The notes beneath the pieces were generated by a model. The model saw nothing but the letters and a program-made list of their open reading frames with translations, searched no databases and was not told the origin of the DNA. A stretch of 41,977 bases of DNA. Origin: UBA1715 sp036752345 (lineage in GTDB: Bacteria > Bacteroidota > Bacteroidia > Bacteroidales > UBA1715). Shown here one piece after another: positions 41,540 to 41,977 of the stretch; the stretch's first letter is position 1; every line of letters begins with the position of its first letter. Location of the stretch: the NCBI GenBank assembly GCA_036752345.1, contig DAIOSV010000013.1, positions 1 through 41,977 of the forward strand, written 5' to 3'. The translations under genes were made by a program, and so were the position numbers.

Positions 41540-41977
41540 ATGAAAAAAGTAGCATTAATTTTAAGCATCGTAGCCCTTTGTTCTTTTTCTATTGGGGATG
41601 TATTCAACGACAGTACAATGGTTTGGATTTGTAGTTCATCAAACGTGTATCACCGATTGCCATCATGTAGCGAATTAAAGAAATGTGCTAAACCAACACG
41701 CATATCTCTTACTGCCGCAAAAGAAAAAGGAATGACTCCATGTAGCATTTGCGTTGACAAAAAAGAAAAACAAAACGCAAAAGCAACGGAATCTGTTAAC
41801 AAATCAAAATCTACGAAAGTAGACAAAACAGCAAAGAATTCTAATACTGGAAAAGGCAAACAATCTACAAAAGCAAAAAAGGCTAAACCAGAAAAAAAGG
41901 AGACTAAACAAACAAAGGTTGACAAAACAACAGACATGGATGGAGAAACAGGAGCAACTGTTGAAGACCAAGATCAA
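41540..41977 (+). CDS. Exported protein with a small Cys/His domain and Lys-rich tail (cut by the window edge)
   Basis: At least 146 codons are open to the window end. A signal peptide (MKKVALILSIVALCSFS) is followed by a ~45-residue domain with VWICSSSNVYHRLPSCSELKK, KCAKPTRISL and MTPCSICV: its Cys residues plus a His fit a small metal-binding module known from various Bacteroidota proteins, often written C..YH..C..L..C..(T)PC..C. After this the sequence turns into a Lys/Thr/Gln-rich low-complexity tail (e.g. KSKSTKVDKTAKN). The function is unknown; the C-terminus and any further domain lie outside the window. Confidence 0.7.
   Translation, partial: MKKVALILSIVALCSFSIGDVFNDSTMVWICSSSNVYHRLPSCSELKKCAKPTRISLTAAKEKGMTPCSICVDKKEKQNAKATESVNKSKSTKVDKTAKNSNTGKGKQSTKAKKAKPEKKETKQTKVDKTTDMDGETGATVEDQDQ

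Overview
The window looks like a chromosomal segment of an uncultured or little-studied Bacteroidales (phylum Bacteroidota). Grounds: a MurF-alanine racemase fusion, GldF/GldG homologues, the rpmB-rpmG-DUF4295-ftsY cluster, lipoproteins and a TonB-dependent receptor of Bacteroidota type, and many upstream sequences matching the Bacteroidota -7 box TAnnTTTG, often with a TTG/TTTG -33 box 19-21 nt away. The sequence is AT-rich. It has two runs of exactly 100 N (17405-17504 in hisC, 31718-31817 in comEC), which look like scaffold gaps.

Layout. 1-4.3 kb: a large outer-membrane beta-propeller/barrel protein (-), then an isolated + strand Abi_2/AbiF-type HEPN protein preceded by a compact structured RNA with its own promoter. 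4.3-6.0 kb: ftsY and the ribosomal protein cluster. 6.1-12.3 kb: ornithine aminotransferase, a TPR-SpoIIE phosphatase and murF-alr. 12.3-17.1 kb: a MauE-like redox membrane protein, two small lipoproteins, and a TonB receptor divergent from a LuxR-type regulator. 17.1-21.8 kb: a histidine operon, hisG-nfeD-SPFH-hisD-hisC, preceded by a 7-residue leader peptide with three consecutive His codons and a terminator, i.e. an apparent transcription attenuator. 21.8-27.9 kb: gldF-gldG-hisF-hisIE-crp-pepD on one strand. 28.2-30.8 kb: a cytosolic GH13 enzyme overlapping mqnD (futalosine menaquinone route). 30.7-33.0 kb: comEC, def, ruvX. 33.1-39.5 kb: guaB followed by three SurA/PPIase-type periplasmic chaperone genes and tcdA. 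39.5-42.0 kb: coaD, thrH, a YhbP-like protein, tRNA-Thr(CGU), and a truncated Cys-rich secreted protein.

How genes work together. Five histidine enzymes (HisG, HisD, HisC, HisF, HisIE) sit in two transcription units; hisA, hisB and hisH are not in the window. Only the hisG unit has the attenuator. The guaB-led unit joins purine synthesis to outer-membrane protein folding factors, and the large barrel protein at the left edge is the kind of client such chaperones serve.

The two most interesting signals are the AbiF-like HEPN gene with its pseudoknotted leader RNA (a probable RNA-controlled ribonuclease toxin or phage-defence unit) and the his leader-peptide attenuator. Several genes have a -7 box only 4-5 nt from the ATG, suggesting leaderless mRNAs.
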